From: Streptosporangium brasiliense | GTDB lineage: Bacteria; Actinomycetota; Actinomycetes; Streptosporangiales; Streptosporangiaceae | NCBI RefSeq assembly: GCF_030811595.1 | Contig: NZ_JAUSRB010000001.1 | Coordinates: forward strand, 930,001-994,000 | Reading direction: 5' to 3' | DNA: 64,000 bases | Shown here: one piece after another, positions 23,005-31,036 of the stretch | Layout of the letters: every line of letters starts with the position of its first letter | Position numbering within the stretch: the stretch's first letter is position 1 | Position numbers and translations under genes: made by a program | Notes under the pieces: generated by a model | Told to the model about the DNA's origin: nothing | The model's database searches: none | Seen by the model: only the letters and a program-made list of their open reading frames with translations

Positions 23005-23635
23005 CGATGCCGTTCAGGACGGTGGTGACCAGGTCGTCGACGAAGCCCGGCGGGACCTGGACGGGGGGCGCGGCGGAGCCGTGGAACAGCAGGCCGGGCA
23101 GGACCAGCTCGTGGCAGGCACCGACGATCATTGTGGCGGCCGCCTCGACGTTCACCTCCCGCCTGAGCCGGCCGAGGTCCTGCTCGGCGCGGAGATATCC
23201 GGCCAGGGCCACCCGCAGCCCCAGTCCGGTCCCGACGGGATTGGGCAGGCCGGCGAACAGGGAGAGCACCTCGGGCCGGGCGATCAGGCCCGCGAAGGCG
23301 GGCATGATCGCGGCGTGCAGCGCCACGCCGTGGGCGATGTAGGCGCGCAGGTTGTCCTCGACGGTGCCGGCGCCCGCCCGGGAGGGCAGCTCGCCCAGCT
23401 CGCGTTCGACGTTCTCGACGTGGGCGTGCAGGGCGAGCGCGAGGAGCTCCTCCTTGCCCGCGAAGTGGTTGTAGAGCACGCCGTCGGCGACCTGGGCCTC
23501 GCGGGCGATGTCGCGCACGGTGAGCCCGGCGGTGCCGCGCCGGGAGATGAGGCGTTCGGCGGCGGCGATCAGGTGCTCGCGCAGGCTCTGGCCGCCGTCG
23601 CCGTCACGGAGCGCGGCCGCTTTTCTCGGTGACAT
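22985..23635 (-). CDS. TetR family transcriptional regulator
   Basis: This 216-residue regulator has an N-terminal TetR helix-turn-helix: LIAAAERLISRRGTAGLTVRD, cited by its ends, then IAREAQVADGVLYNHFAGKEELL at about 41-63. The C-terminal ligand domain is typical and gives no clue to the effector. ATG at 23635 (MSPRKAA) is chosen; the longer open frame upstream is low-complexity. It follows the methyltransferase gene on the same strand after 136 bp, and the palindromic cluster in front of that gene is the obvious place for it to bind. Its 3' end is tandemly duplicated beyond the stop. Confidence 0.88.
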   Translation of the reverse strand: MSPRKAAALRDGDGGQSLREHLIAAAERLISRRGTAGLTVRDIAREAQVADGVLYNHFAGKEELLALALHAHVENVERELGELPSRAGAGTVEDNLRAYIAHGVALHAAIMPAFAGLIARPEVLSLFAGLPNPVGTGLGLRVALAGYLRAEQDLGRLRREVNVEAAATMIVGACHELVLPGLLFHGSAAPPVQVPPGFVDDLVTTVLNGIGPARTR

Positions 23636-23771
23636 CACATCGCATAGTAGTGAGCCTTCGGAGGCGAGCGTCGTGGCCCGGCCGCCGCCGTGCGGACAGG
23701 GCGCCGCCCGGCGGCCAGGTGACCGGGGCCGGACGGCGACGGCCGGCCCGGGGACGGGGCCGGGCGAGCGG

Positions 23772-24617
23772 TCAGGGACGGGTGGCGGTGACCAGCCAGG
23801 CGGCGCCGCGCAGCCGTACGGCGTCGGGCTCCTCATGGCGCCGCAGCGCCGCCGTGAGCGCGGCGCGGGCGCGGGCGGCGGCGGCCTGGTCGGCCTGGCC
23901 GAGCAGGAAGCGGACGGGGCCCCAGGCGCCGAGGAAGCGGCCCGCGTCCTCGGCGTCCCGGCCCCACACCTGGGGCGCCTCGACGGGCACCGAGGTCACC
24001 CCTTCGAAGCCGGCGCCGGTGAGCACCTCCCGGACGCGGTCCGGGTCGGCCAGTGACTCCGGCCCGGACCTCTCCGGCCCGGTGGGACCGGGCCCCGGCG
24101 GGAGGTGCTCGGCCATCGCCGCGAAGACGGCGCCCAGGTCGTTGCGGCTCATCTCCCGCAGGGCCAGGAAGGCCAGCCGTCCTCCCGGCCGCAGCGCGCG
24201 GCCGATGTTGGCGAACGCGGCGACGGGGTCGGCGAAGAACATGATCCCGAACCGGCTGACGGCCACGTCGAAGCCCGCGTCGGGGAAGGGGTGGATCTGG
24301 GCGTCCCCCTGCTCGAAGGTCACGTTGGCGACACCCTCGTCGGCCGCGGTGGCCCGCGCCCGCTGGAGCATCGGCGCCGACAGGTCGACGCCGGCGGCGT
24401 GCCCGTGCCGCGCCCGCCGGGCGGCCAGCCGCGTCAGCTGCCCGTTGCCGCACCCGACGTCGAGCACCCGGTCCCGCTCGCCGATGGCGGCGGCGGCGAG
24501 CAGGGGCTCGTTGAACCCGCTGTTCACCGCGTCGTAGCGGTCCTGGTGATCGGCCCAGTGGTTGCCCTCGTAGCCGTTCCAGGCGTCGGCCTGGTGGGTG
24601 TTGACGATGGAACTCAT
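23772..24617 (-). CDS. class I SAM-dependent methyltransferase
   Basis: This 281-residue protein has the SAM-binding motif I VLDVGCGNGQLTRLA at about 51-65, the acidic motif II around AAGVDLSAPML, a GDAQIHPF segment and RALRPGGRLAFLAL at about 142-155. It resembles UbiE/CoQ5-like and small-molecule C- or O-methyltransferases; the substrate is unknown. ATG with GGAGAGAG upstream. A palindromic operator cluster lies about 55-90 bp before the start, and a TetR gene follows, so induction by a ligand of that repressor is likely. Confidence 0.87.
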   Translation of the reverse strand: MSSIVNTHQADAWNGYEGNHWADHQDRYDAVNSGFNEPLLAAAAIGERDRVLDVGCGNGQLTRLAARRARHGHAAGVDLSAPMLQRARATAADEGVANVTFEQGDAQIHPFPDAGFDVAVSRFGIMFFADPVAAFANIGRALRPGGRLAFLALREMSRNDLGAVFAAMAEHLPPGPGPTGPERSGPESLADPDRVREVLTGAGFEGVTSVPVEAPQVWGRDAEDAGRFLGAWGPVRFLLGQADQAAAARARAALTAALRRHEEPDAVRLRGAAWLVTATRP

Positions 24618-24671
24618 CGGCTCTCTCCTCGGTGGTGCGGCCGGACGGCTCCATACGGCCGGTGGTCCGCG

Positions 24672-24705
24672 TTATGAATGCACGTTCATGAACGAGTGTT
24701 CATAA
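24672..24705. promoter_or_regulatory. overlapping TetR-type operators
   Basis: Two inverted repeats overlap: ATGAA-N6-TTCAT (24674-24689) and ATGAAC-GAGT-GTTCAT (24688-24703). Together they form a 34-bp near-palindrome centred at 24688/24689, with TTATGAA and TTCATAA at the outside and TTCATGAA in the middle. It lies upstream of the methyltransferase start (24617), and a TetR gene follows that gene. Confidence 0.7.
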
Positions 24706-24817
24706 TGCGTGGCCGGGTCCGGGGTGTCAACCCGCACGGCGCCGGGTGGCGGACGTCCCGACCGCCGCGAGCGGGGTGGAAGATCTCCAACTTGTTCGGA
24801 TCAAGCAATAAGGGATG

Positions 24818-24833
24818 TGTCCATATCGGGACA
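24818..24833. promoter_or_regulatory. inverted repeat TGTCC-ATATCG-GGACA
   Basis: A 16-bp palindrome with perfect 5-bp arms, in AT-rich promoter DNA 50 bp before the GTG of the DUF6421 gene. TATATTTTTC at about 24840 may contribute to the -10 region. It is a candidate operator for the DUF6421-SDR-aldolase operon; the binding protein is unknown. Confidence 0.5.
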
Positions 24834-24882
24834 TAGTGTGTATATTTTTCGTCATTGGGTCTCATCTGAGGGAGGATTTATC

Positions 24883-26949
24883 GTGAGAGCTTTCCCGCGT
24901 GTGCTGTTCGACGAGGCGCACAACGAGTCCTGGACCATCCGGCGGGACGTGGCCGAGACGATGAATCCGGGACACCCCGACGACAACAGCTACGCGCGGG
25001 CCGCCGAGCTCCTGCGCCGGCTCGGCCACACCGTGGCCGCGCACACCGAGGGGCCGATCACTCCCGCCCTGCTGGGCTCGAACGACGTCTTCGTGATCGC
25101 GCACCCCTCGGCCGACCGCTGGGAGCGCACCACCGGCCTGGGCAGCCCGGTCTTCCCCGTGGAGGAGCTCGACGCGGTCGAGGCCTACGTCGCCGAAGGC
25201 GGCGGCCTGGTCGTCCTGGCCGAGTGCGAGCAGGAGAAGTACGGCAGCAACCTCGACGAGCTGCTCGCCCGCTTCGGCGTCGGCGTCGAGCACACCACCG
25301 TCCAGGACCCCAGGAACGCCCACAACGGCGTGGCCTCCTGGGTCCTGGGTTCCCCCGGTGACAGCGCCGGCGAGGACCTCCTCGCCGGCGCCCGTCGCGC
25401 CTGCTTCTACCGCGCCGGCGTGCTCGTCGCCCCCGAGGACGCGGCCGTGCTGTTCCGGACGTCGTCCACCGCCGACCCCGCCGGCCTGCCCCTGGCGGTG
25501 GCCGTACGGCACGGCAAGGGCCGCGTCGTGGTCCTCGCCGACTCCGACCTGTTCGGCGACGACTCCATCGGCGACTACGACCACGCCGCGCTCTGGGGCA
25601 ACCTCGTCACCTGGGCCGCGCGCGTCCCCGCCCCGGCGGCCGCGAAGGAGTCGGAGGCCCGCTCCGCCTTCCAGGGACTCAAGGACGCCGTGGAGGCGCT
25701 CAAGCCCCTGCAGGCCAAGGACGGCTCGATCGAGGGCGACCGTGACCGGGCGGTGGCGCTGATCTCCGAGATCGTCGACCATGTCGACGGCCTCACCCCG
25801 CGCTTCCCGCACGACGAGGCCTACCTCACCGCGGTCGTCGCCGACTTCCGCAAGTGGGTCGAGCAGGGCCTGGGCGTGCCCGACTTCCTGGACTCCCTCA
25901 ACGCCTTCCACCCCGACACCCAGCGGGTGGACGGCCTGGAGCACCTGGTCGTCTTCCCGATGTACACCCAGAACGGCACCACCTTCCGCTACATCGAGGC
26001 CGTCTGGATCCGCACCGTCTGGCCCGAGTGGCTGGCCGAGCTGGAGAACACCCGCTACGACAACCCGATGTTCGTGCCGATCGCCTTCGAGGACTTCACC
26101 TCCGGCTACGACACCAACTCCGCGGTGCTCTTCCCCGAGACCGTCGCCGTCCGGGAGACCCCGTCCCGCTTCACCTGGGGCGGCATCTTCTGCGACCGCG
26201 AGGCCGCCCGGTTCCGCGCGGTCAGCAAGGCCGCCGCGGAGACGCTCAAGCTGGCGCTGCCGCCGGACGCCGCCCGGCTGATCGAGTCGCAGGAGCTCGC
26301 CCAGGACACCTTCGTGCTCTGGGACCTGGTCCACGACCGCACCCACAGCCACGGCGACCTGCCGTTCGACCCGTTCATGATCAAACAGCGCATGCCGTAC
26401 TGGCTGTACTCGCTGGAGGAGCTCCGCTGCGACCTCACGGCGTTCGGCGAGGCCGTGAAGCTGGAGCAGGAGGGCGTGCCGCACGCCCGCTACGTCCAGC
26501 TCGCGATCCTGTTCGACCGGCTCTTCCGCTTCCCGATCACCGGTGACCGGGTCCGCAACTACGACGGCCTCGGCGGCCAGCTCCTGTTCGCCTACCTGCA
26601 CCGCAACGACATCGTCCGGTGGACCGACAACCGGCTGAGCGTCGACTGGGCCCGGCTCGCCGACGGCGTCGCCGACCTGCGCAGCGAGGTGGAGAAGCTC
26701 TACCGCGACGGCATCGACCGCTCCAAGCTCGCCCACTGGCTGGCCGCCCACCAGCTCGTGGCCGCCTACGTGGAGCCGCACCCCGCCTCGGTCTGGAACC
26801 GCGGCGTGGAGGCGCTGCCGGTCGAGGGGTTCCCCAAGGCCGTGGTCGACGCGGTGCTGCCCGACGAGTTCCCCCTGAGCATGTTCTACGAGGCCCTGCG
26901 TCGTAAGCTCGGCGACGTCGTCGAATCCACGAAGGGGATCCGAGCATGA
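24883..26949 (+). CDS. DUF6421 family protein with N-terminal GATase-like domain
   Basis: A 688-residue protein of a family that I recall as DUF6421; its biochemical function is unknown. Residues 1-245 look like a class I glutamine-amidotransferase-like or GIFT-type fold: VLFDEAHNESW, DVFVIAHPSADR, VEAYVAEGGGLVVLAE, VAVRHGKGRVVVLADSDLF, without a recognisable nucleophile Cys-elbow. The larger C-terminal part is helical and Asp/Trp/Tyr-rich. It has a conserved-looking VHDRTHSHGDLPFDPFMIK segment, with a His-rich H-D-R-T-H-S-H-G-D cluster that could bind metal. GTG with GGGAGGA upstream. The stop overlaps the SDR start, so the three genes form one operon. Confidence 0.8.
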   Translation: MRAFPRVLFDEAHNESWTIRRDVAETMNPGHPDDNSYARAAELLRRLGHTVAAHTEGPITPALLGSNDVFVIAHPSADRWERTTGLGSPVFPVEELDAVEAYVAEGGGLVVLAECEQEKYGSNLDELLARFGVGVEHTTVQDPRNAHNGVASWVLGSPGDSAGEDLLAGARRACFYRAGVLVAPEDAAVLFRTSSTADPAGLPLAVAVRHGKGRVVVLADSDLFGDDSIGDYDHAALWGNLVTWAARVPAPAAAKESEARSAFQGLKDAVEALKPLQAKDGSIEGDRDRAVALISEIVDHVDGLTPRFPHDEAYLTAVVADFRKWVEQGLGVPDFLDSLNAFHPDTQRVDGLEHLVVFPMYTQNGTTFRYIEAVWIRTVWPEWLAELENTRYDNPMFVPIAFEDFTSGYDTNSAVLFPETVAVRETPSRFTWGGIFCDREAARFRAVSKAAAETLKLALPPDAARLIESQELAQDTFVLWDLVHDRTHSHGDLPFDPFMIKQRMPYWLYSLEELRCDLTAFGEAVKLEQEGVPHARYVQLAILFDRLFRFPITGDRVRNYDGLGGQLLFAYLHRNDIVRWTDNRLSVDWARLADGVADLRSEVEKLYRDGIDRSKLAHWLAAHQLVAAYVEPHPASVWNRGVEALPVEGFPKAVVDAVLPDEFPLSMFYEALRRKLGDVVESTKGIRA

Positions 26950-27587
26950 TCATTCTTGTTGCCGGCGCGGCGGGTCCCGCGGGCCAGGCCGCCGTCCGCC
27001 GCTTCACCGACAAGGGGCACACGGTCATCGGCGTGGACAAGTCCGGCGCCGGCGGCACGCTCGCGGTCGACCTGCTCGACTTCGACGCCGTCAAGAAGCT
27101 CGCCCGCGACATCGAGGCCGAGCACGGCAGGGTGGACGGCATCGTCCACCTGGTCGGCGGCTGGCGCGGCTCCAAGACCTTCGCCGAGACCAAGCTGGAA
27201 GACTGGGATCTTCTGCACGACCTGCTGATCCGCACCCTCCAGCACGTCACGCTCGCCTTCGAGCCGCTGCTGAAGGCCAGCGAGCGCGGCCGCTTCGCCG
27301 TCGTCTCCGCCAAGGCGGCCGAGCGCCCCACCCAGGGCAACGCGGCTTACGGCACCGCCAAGGCCGCCGCCGAGGCCTGGACGCTGGCCTTCGCCGATGC
27401 CCTGGAGGGCACGGACGCGACGGCCAATATCCTGGTCGTCAAGGCGCTCGTGAACAAGGCGATGCGCGAGGCGAGCCCGGAGCGGAAGTTCCCGGGCTTC
27501 ACCGACGTCGACGACCTCGCCGAGGCGATCGACGGCCTCTGGGACACCGATGCCAACGGCACCCGGGTGGACCTCACACGCGAGTGA
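26946..27587 (+). CDS. SDR family oxidoreductase
   Basis: This 213-residue short-chain dehydrogenase has the nucleotide motif ILVAGAAGPAGQAA at residues 2-15, VHLVGGW replacing the usual NNAG-type motif, a catalytic Ser in FAVVSAKAA, and YxxxK in NAAYGTAKAAAEAW. It is shorter than the usual 245-260 residues. Substrate and direction are unknown. The ATG overlaps the DUF6421 stop (ATGA) and the aldolase gene follows after 61 bp, so it probably acts on the same metabolite as those enzymes. Confidence 0.87.
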   Translation: MIILVAGAAGPAGQAAVRRFTDKGHTVIGVDKSGAGGTLAVDLLDFDAVKKLARDIEAEHGRVDGIVHLVGGWRGSKTFAETKLEDWDLLHDLLIRTLQHVTLAFEPLLKASERGRFAVVSAKAAERPTQGNAAYGTAKAAAEAWTLAFADALEGTDATANILVVKALVNKAMREASPERKFPGFTDVDDLAEAIDGLWDTDANGTRVDLTRE

Positions 27588-27648
27588 GCGTGACACGCAC
27601 CACGGCGGCCGGTCCCCGACCACCGGCCGCCCCGCTCAAGGGGAAGAA

Positions 27649-28713
27649 GTGACGGACGCGATTCGCAGGCACGACCCGCTGGTGAAGGGCTTCGCCAGCG
27701 ACAACTACGCCGGGGTGCACCCGGAGATCCTCCAGGCGATCGCCCTGGCCAACGAGGGCCACCAGATCGCCTACGGCGACGACACGTACACCGGTGCGCT
27801 GCAGGAGATCTTCAAGGGACACTTCGGGCCGACGGCCGAGGCCTGGCCGGTGTTCAACGGCACGGGCGCCAACGTGGTCGCGCTCCGTGCGATGACCGCG
27901 CAGTGGGAGGCGGTGGTCTGCGCGGAGTCGGCGCACATCCACACCGACGAGGGCGGGGCGCCGGAGCGGTCGGCGGGGCTCAAGCTGTTCACCGTGCCCA
28001 CCCCGGACGGCAAGCTCACCCCCGACCTGATCGACAGGCAGGCGTGGGGCTTCGGCGACGAGCACCGCGCCCAGCCCAAGGTCGTCTCGATCACGCAGAC
28101 CACCGAGCTGGGCACCCTCTACACCCCGGCCGAGATCAAGGCGGTCTGCGACCACGCCCACCAGCTCGGCATGCTCGTCCACCTCGACGGCGCCCGCGCC
28201 ACCAACGCGGCCGCCGCGCTGGAGGTGCCGCTGCGCGCGTTCACCACCGACGCGGGCGTGGACGTGCTGTCCTTCGGCGGCACCAAGGCGGGGATGATGT
28301 TCGGCGAGGCCGTCGTGGTGCTCAACCCCGACGCCGTCCGCGGCCTGCGCTACCTGCGCAAGACCTCCATGCAGCTCCCCTCCAAGATGAGGTTCGTCTC
28401 GGTCCAGTTCGAGGCGCTGCTCGCCGGGGACCTGTGGCTGCGCAACGCCCGCAACGCCAACGCCATGGCCCAGCGGCTGGCCGCCGCGGTCCGGGAGATC
28501 CCCGGGGTGGAGGTCCCGCGCCCGGTGCAGGCCAACGCGGTCTTCGCCATCCTGCCGCCGGACGTGACCGAGCGCCTGCAGAAGCGCTTCCGCTTCTACG
28601 TCTGGAACGCGGCCACCGGCGAGGTCCGCTGGATGACGGCCTTCGACACCACCGAGGCCGACGTCGACGCCTTTGCCGCCGCGGTGGCCGAGGAGATAGA
28701 CTCCTCCGCATGA
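27649..28713 (+). CDS. low-specificity L-threonine aldolase / beta-eliminating lyase-like PLP enzyme
   Basis: A 354-residue fold-type I PLP enzyme of the threonine aldolase family. The N-terminal FASDNYAGVHPEIL motif, AHIHTDEGGAPE, HLDGARATNAA (Asp that contacts the PLP ring) and SFGGTKAGMMFGEA with the Schiff-base Lys are all present. It would cleave L-threonine, allo-threonine or another beta-hydroxy amino acid to glycine and an aldehyde. GTG start with GGGGAAGAA upstream. It completes the DUF6421-SDR operon. Its stop overlaps the ATG of the tryptophan leader peptide. Confidence 0.88.
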   Translation: MTDAIRRHDPLVKGFASDNYAGVHPEILQAIALANEGHQIAYGDDTYTGALQEIFKGHFGPTAEAWPVFNGTGANVVALRAMTAQWEAVVCAESAHIHTDEGGAPERSAGLKLFTVPTPDGKLTPDLIDRQAWGFGDEHRAQPKVVSITQTTELGTLYTPAEIKAVCDHAHQLGMLVHLDGARATNAAAALEVPLRAFTTDAGVDVLSFGGTKAGMMFGEAVVVLNPDAVRGLRYLRKTSMQLPSKMRFVSVQFEALLAGDLWLRNARNANAMAQRLAAAVREIPGVEVPRPVQANAVFAILPPDVTERLQKRFRFYVWNAATGEVRWMTAFDTTEADVDAFAAAVAEEIDSSA

Positions 28714-28763
28714 ACACGCACAGTCTGGGTCTGTGGCGGGCCGCCCATCGGCGGACCCGCTAG
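28710..28763 (+). CDS. trpS leader peptide
   Basis: A 17-codon reading frame, MNTHSLGLWRAAHRRTR, overlaps the stop of the upstream gene (ATGA). It contains one Trp codon (28734-28736). CAGTCTGG within it (28721-28728) pairs with CCAGACTG (28769-28776), and CCGCC-CATC-GGCGG (28741-28754) forms an inner hairpin. A stable GC hairpin follows at 28787. The only gene downstream encodes tryptophanyl-tRNA synthetase. The layout is that of ribosome-mediated attenuation: stalling at the Trp codon under low Trp-tRNA would favour read-through into trpS. I recall an attenuated, inducible trpS in Streptomyces; this could be the counterpart. Confidence 0.72.
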   Translation: MNTHSLGLWRAAHRRTR

Positions 28764-28786
28764 CCAGTCCAGACTGCGCACATCAG

Positions 28787-28811
28787 ACGGCCGCCGCGAA
28801 CCGGCGGCCGT
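28787..28811 (+). terminator. trpS attenuator hairpin
   Basis: ACGGCCGCCG (28787-28796) pairs perfectly with 28802-28811 around a CGAAC loop. CGGCGG at 28749-28754 in the leader could instead pair with CCGCCG at 28791-28796, giving an antiterminator. There is no U-run. It lies 55 bp before the trpS ATG. Confidence 0.7.
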
Positions 28812-28865
28812 TCCGCGTTGTGCACGGCCAGGCGCGCGGCGGTCCCTTCCCAGCAAGGAGAGACC

Positions 28866-29831
28866 ATGACCAAGCGCGTCTTCTCGGCGTTCAAACCCAC
28901 CGGCCACCTCACACTCGGCAACCTCCTCGGCGCGATCATGCCCGCCGTACGGCTCCAGGACGAGGCGGACTGCGTCTACGCGGTCGCCGACCTGCACGCC
29001 CTGACCATCAAGCACGACCCGCAGGCCCTGCGGGCGCGCACCCGCGAGGCGGCCACCCTGCTGCTCGCCTGCGGCCTGGACCGGTCACTGGTCTACATCC
29101 AGTCCCAGGTGCCCGCCCACACCGAGCTGGCCTACCTGCTGGAGAGCACCGCCTACTTCGGTGAGATGCGGCGGATGATCCAGTTCAAGGAGAAGTCGGC
29201 CCAGCAGGAGGAGGTGCGGCTGTCGCTGCTCACCTATCCCGCGCTGATGGCCGCCGACATCCTGCTGCACCGGGTGGACCTCGTGCCGGTGGGAGAGGAC
29301 CAGCGCCAGCACGTCGAGCTCACCCGTGACCTGGCCCTGCGCTTCAACCGCCTCTACGGCGAGACCTTCACCGTGCCCGAGGCCGTGCACCCCCAGATCG
29401 CCGCCAGGGTCATGGACCTGGCCACGCCCACCTCGAAGATGGGCAAGTCCGACGGCTCGGCCGCCGGGACGATCTACCTGCTCGACCCGCCCGCCGACAT
29501 CCGTCGCAAGATCATGCGCGCGGTGACCGACACCGGCACCGAGGTGCGCTACGACCCTCAGGACAAGCCCGGCGTCTCCAACCTGCTCACCCTGCTCGCG
29601 GTCTGTTCGGGGCGGCCGGTCGAGTCGCTGGCCTACGAGGGTTACGGCGCGCTCAAGCGGGACACGGCCGAGGCCGTGGTCGAGACGCTGCGGCCGATCC
29701 AGGAGCGCCACGCCGAGCTGTCGGCCGACCCGGCCGAGCTGTCGCGGCTGCTGGCCGCCGGAGCCGCGCAGGCCACCGAGCGCACCGCCGCGCTGATGGC
29801 CTCGGCGCGCGGCGCGATCGGCCTGCCCTGA
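28866..29831 (+). CDS. trpS: tryptophanyl-tRNA synthetase
   Basis: This 321-residue class I synthetase has the HIGH-type motif PTGHLTLGN at residues 12-20, the tryptophan-pocket region, GEDQRQHVELTRDLA with the ATP-contacting residues, and a KMSKS variant as SKMGKSDG (about 193-200). It charges tRNA-Trp with tryptophan. ATG with AAGGAGAG upstream. A leader peptide with a Trp codon and a hairpin in front suggest that it is induced when charged tRNA-Trp falls, as expected for an inducible second enzyme. Whether the genome also has a housekeeping trpS cannot be seen here. A strong terminator follows. Confidence 0.95.
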   Translation: MTKRVFSAFKPTGHLTLGNLLGAIMPAVRLQDEADCVYAVADLHALTIKHDPQALRARTREAATLLLACGLDRSLVYIQSQVPAHTELAYLLESTAYFGEMRRMIQFKEKSAQQEEVRLSLLTYPALMAADILLHRVDLVPVGEDQRQHVELTRDLALRFNRLYGETFTVPEAVHPQIAARVMDLATPTSKMGKSDGSAAGTIYLLDPPADIRRKIMRAVTDTGTEVRYDPQDKPGVSNLLTLLAVCSGRPVESLAYEGYGALKRDTAEAVVETLRPIQERHAELSADPAELSRLLAAGAAQATERTAALMASARGAIGLP

Positions 29832-29842
29832 AGAGCACCCGG

Positions 29843-29897
29843 TGATCCGCGGGGGAGCGCCGCATCCGGGGCGGCCGGTCCCCGCGGATCAGTTTTT
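29843..29897 (+). terminator. intrinsic terminator of trpS
   Basis: TGATCCGCGGGG (29843-29854) pairs perfectly with 29880-29891 and is followed by GTTTTT, a rare true U-run in this window. The 3' arm overlaps the stop codon (29889-29891) of the converging DUF3467 gene. Confidence 0.9.
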
Positions 29898-30188
29898 GTG
29901 GCCCGTCTCGTTCTCGTAGGCGGTGAGCTGCTGTTCGAGGGCCTTCATCAGCTCGAACACCTGGCTCGGGGGGATGCGGATCCGGCTGACGATCCGGGTC
30001 GGCACGCTGACGAAGTGCTGCCCCGAAGAGGGGTCGTTGGCGAGCTGGGGTGGTCTGGTGATCACCGCGAAGTCCAGGACGAAGCCGTCCTGGGTGTGCC
30101 AGACGGAGGCGAAGTTGGCGTACTGGCCCGCTTCGACCTCGGCGGAGATGCTCACCTCCAGGCGGTTCTCCGGCTCGTCGTTCACCAT
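29889..30188 (-). CDS. DUF3467 domain protein
   Basis: This 99-residue protein has the DUF3467 pattern: YANFASVWHTQDGFVLDFAVI followed by an R-I-V-x-R-I-R-I-PPSQVFELMKALEQQL helix. The family is found in bacteria and archaea without a firmly known role. ATG at 30188 is preferred over the ATG 11 codons upstream because GGAGGAG lies nine bases before it. It converges on trpS, sharing its terminator arm, and follows the DUF305 gene on the same strand with a 75-bp gap. Confidence 0.87.
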   Translation of the reverse strand: MVNDEPENRLEVSISAEVEAGQYANFASVWHTQDGFVLDFAVITRPPQLANDPSSGQHFVSVPTRIVSRIRIPPSQVFELMKALEQQLTAYENETGHKN

Positions 30189-30263
30189 GATGTTCGTCTC
30201 CTCCGGCCAGGTTGGCCCCATGCTGCCCTGGCCGGAAACCGGCCGTGCAAGGACGCGCCGACG

Positions 30264-30914
30264 CTATTTAAGGATGGAAGGCAGCGGTTGGGCGCCGCGC
30301 TGCCTCAGCATGTCGGTCATCAGATCGATCTCACCCGCCTGACCGTTGACGATGTGCTGGGCCATGGTGGCCACCTCGTCGCGGTCGGACAGTTTCAACA
30401 GCGCCTGACTCATCTGCACGCCGCCCTCGTGATGGCGGATCATGAGCTGCAGGAAGAGGATCTCCTGATCCTTGCCGGTGGCCGCGCGGAGCCTTTTGAG
30501 CTCCTCCTGACTGGCCATGCCGGGCATCGTGGCAGATGTCTGGGGCGTTCCGCCGTGGCCGTGGCCGGCCATCCACGCCATCGCCGGCCGCTCGGTGGAC
30601 TGCTCCAGCCCCCACTGCTGCAGCCAGCCGCTGAACATGCCGCGCTGGGCGGTCTGCGTGACGATGATGTCGTAGGCGAGCCGCCGCAGCGACTCGTCCT
30701 CACTGCCGTCTCTCGCGATGAAGGACATCTCGACGGCCTGGGCGTGGTGGACGGACATGTCACGGGCGAACCCCGCCTCGGCCGAGGCGTCGGTCGGGGC
30801 CGCGCCCCTGCCGACGACCAACAGCACAACGGCCGCCGCGGCCAGGCAGCCGAGCAGCACGACGAGCGCCGTACGGCGCCGGGTTTTCGGGATTTCTCGA
30901 ACAAGGGTCTCCAT
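30264..30914 (-). CDS. DUF305 domain, membrane-anchored protein
   Basis: This 216-residue protein has an N-terminal membrane anchor (TALVVLLGCLAAAAVVLLVV, about 15-34) and a ferritin-like DUF305 domain outside the membrane. The two His motifs typical of the family are DMSVHHAQAVEM (about 53-64) and LMIRHHEGGVQMSQ (about 156-169), and there are several Met and a HGHGG loop. Such proteins are often linked to copper handling, but this is not established. Its gene diverges from a DUF3105 gene, a pairing that recurs in actinobacteria. Confidence 0.9.
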   Translation of the reverse strand: METLVREIPKTRRRTALVVLLGCLAAAAVVLLVVGRGAAPTDASAEAGFARDMSVHHAQAVEMSFIARDGSEDESLRRLAYDIIVTQTAQRGMFSGWLQQWGLEQSTERPAMAWMAGHGHGGTPQTSATMPGMASQEELKRLRAATGKDQEILFLQLMIRHHEGGVQMSQALLKLSDRDEVATMAQHIVNGQAGEIDLMTDMLRQRGAQPLPSILK

Positions 30915-31036
30915 CGCGTGCCCAGACTACCCACTGTGGAGAACCGTCGCTCTATCATGCGCTGTGATTGGCTTATCCTCCACACACGCCGGTAGGGCAT
31001 AGTGTGACCCGAAATTGGTTGCCGGCTGGAGGGTCG

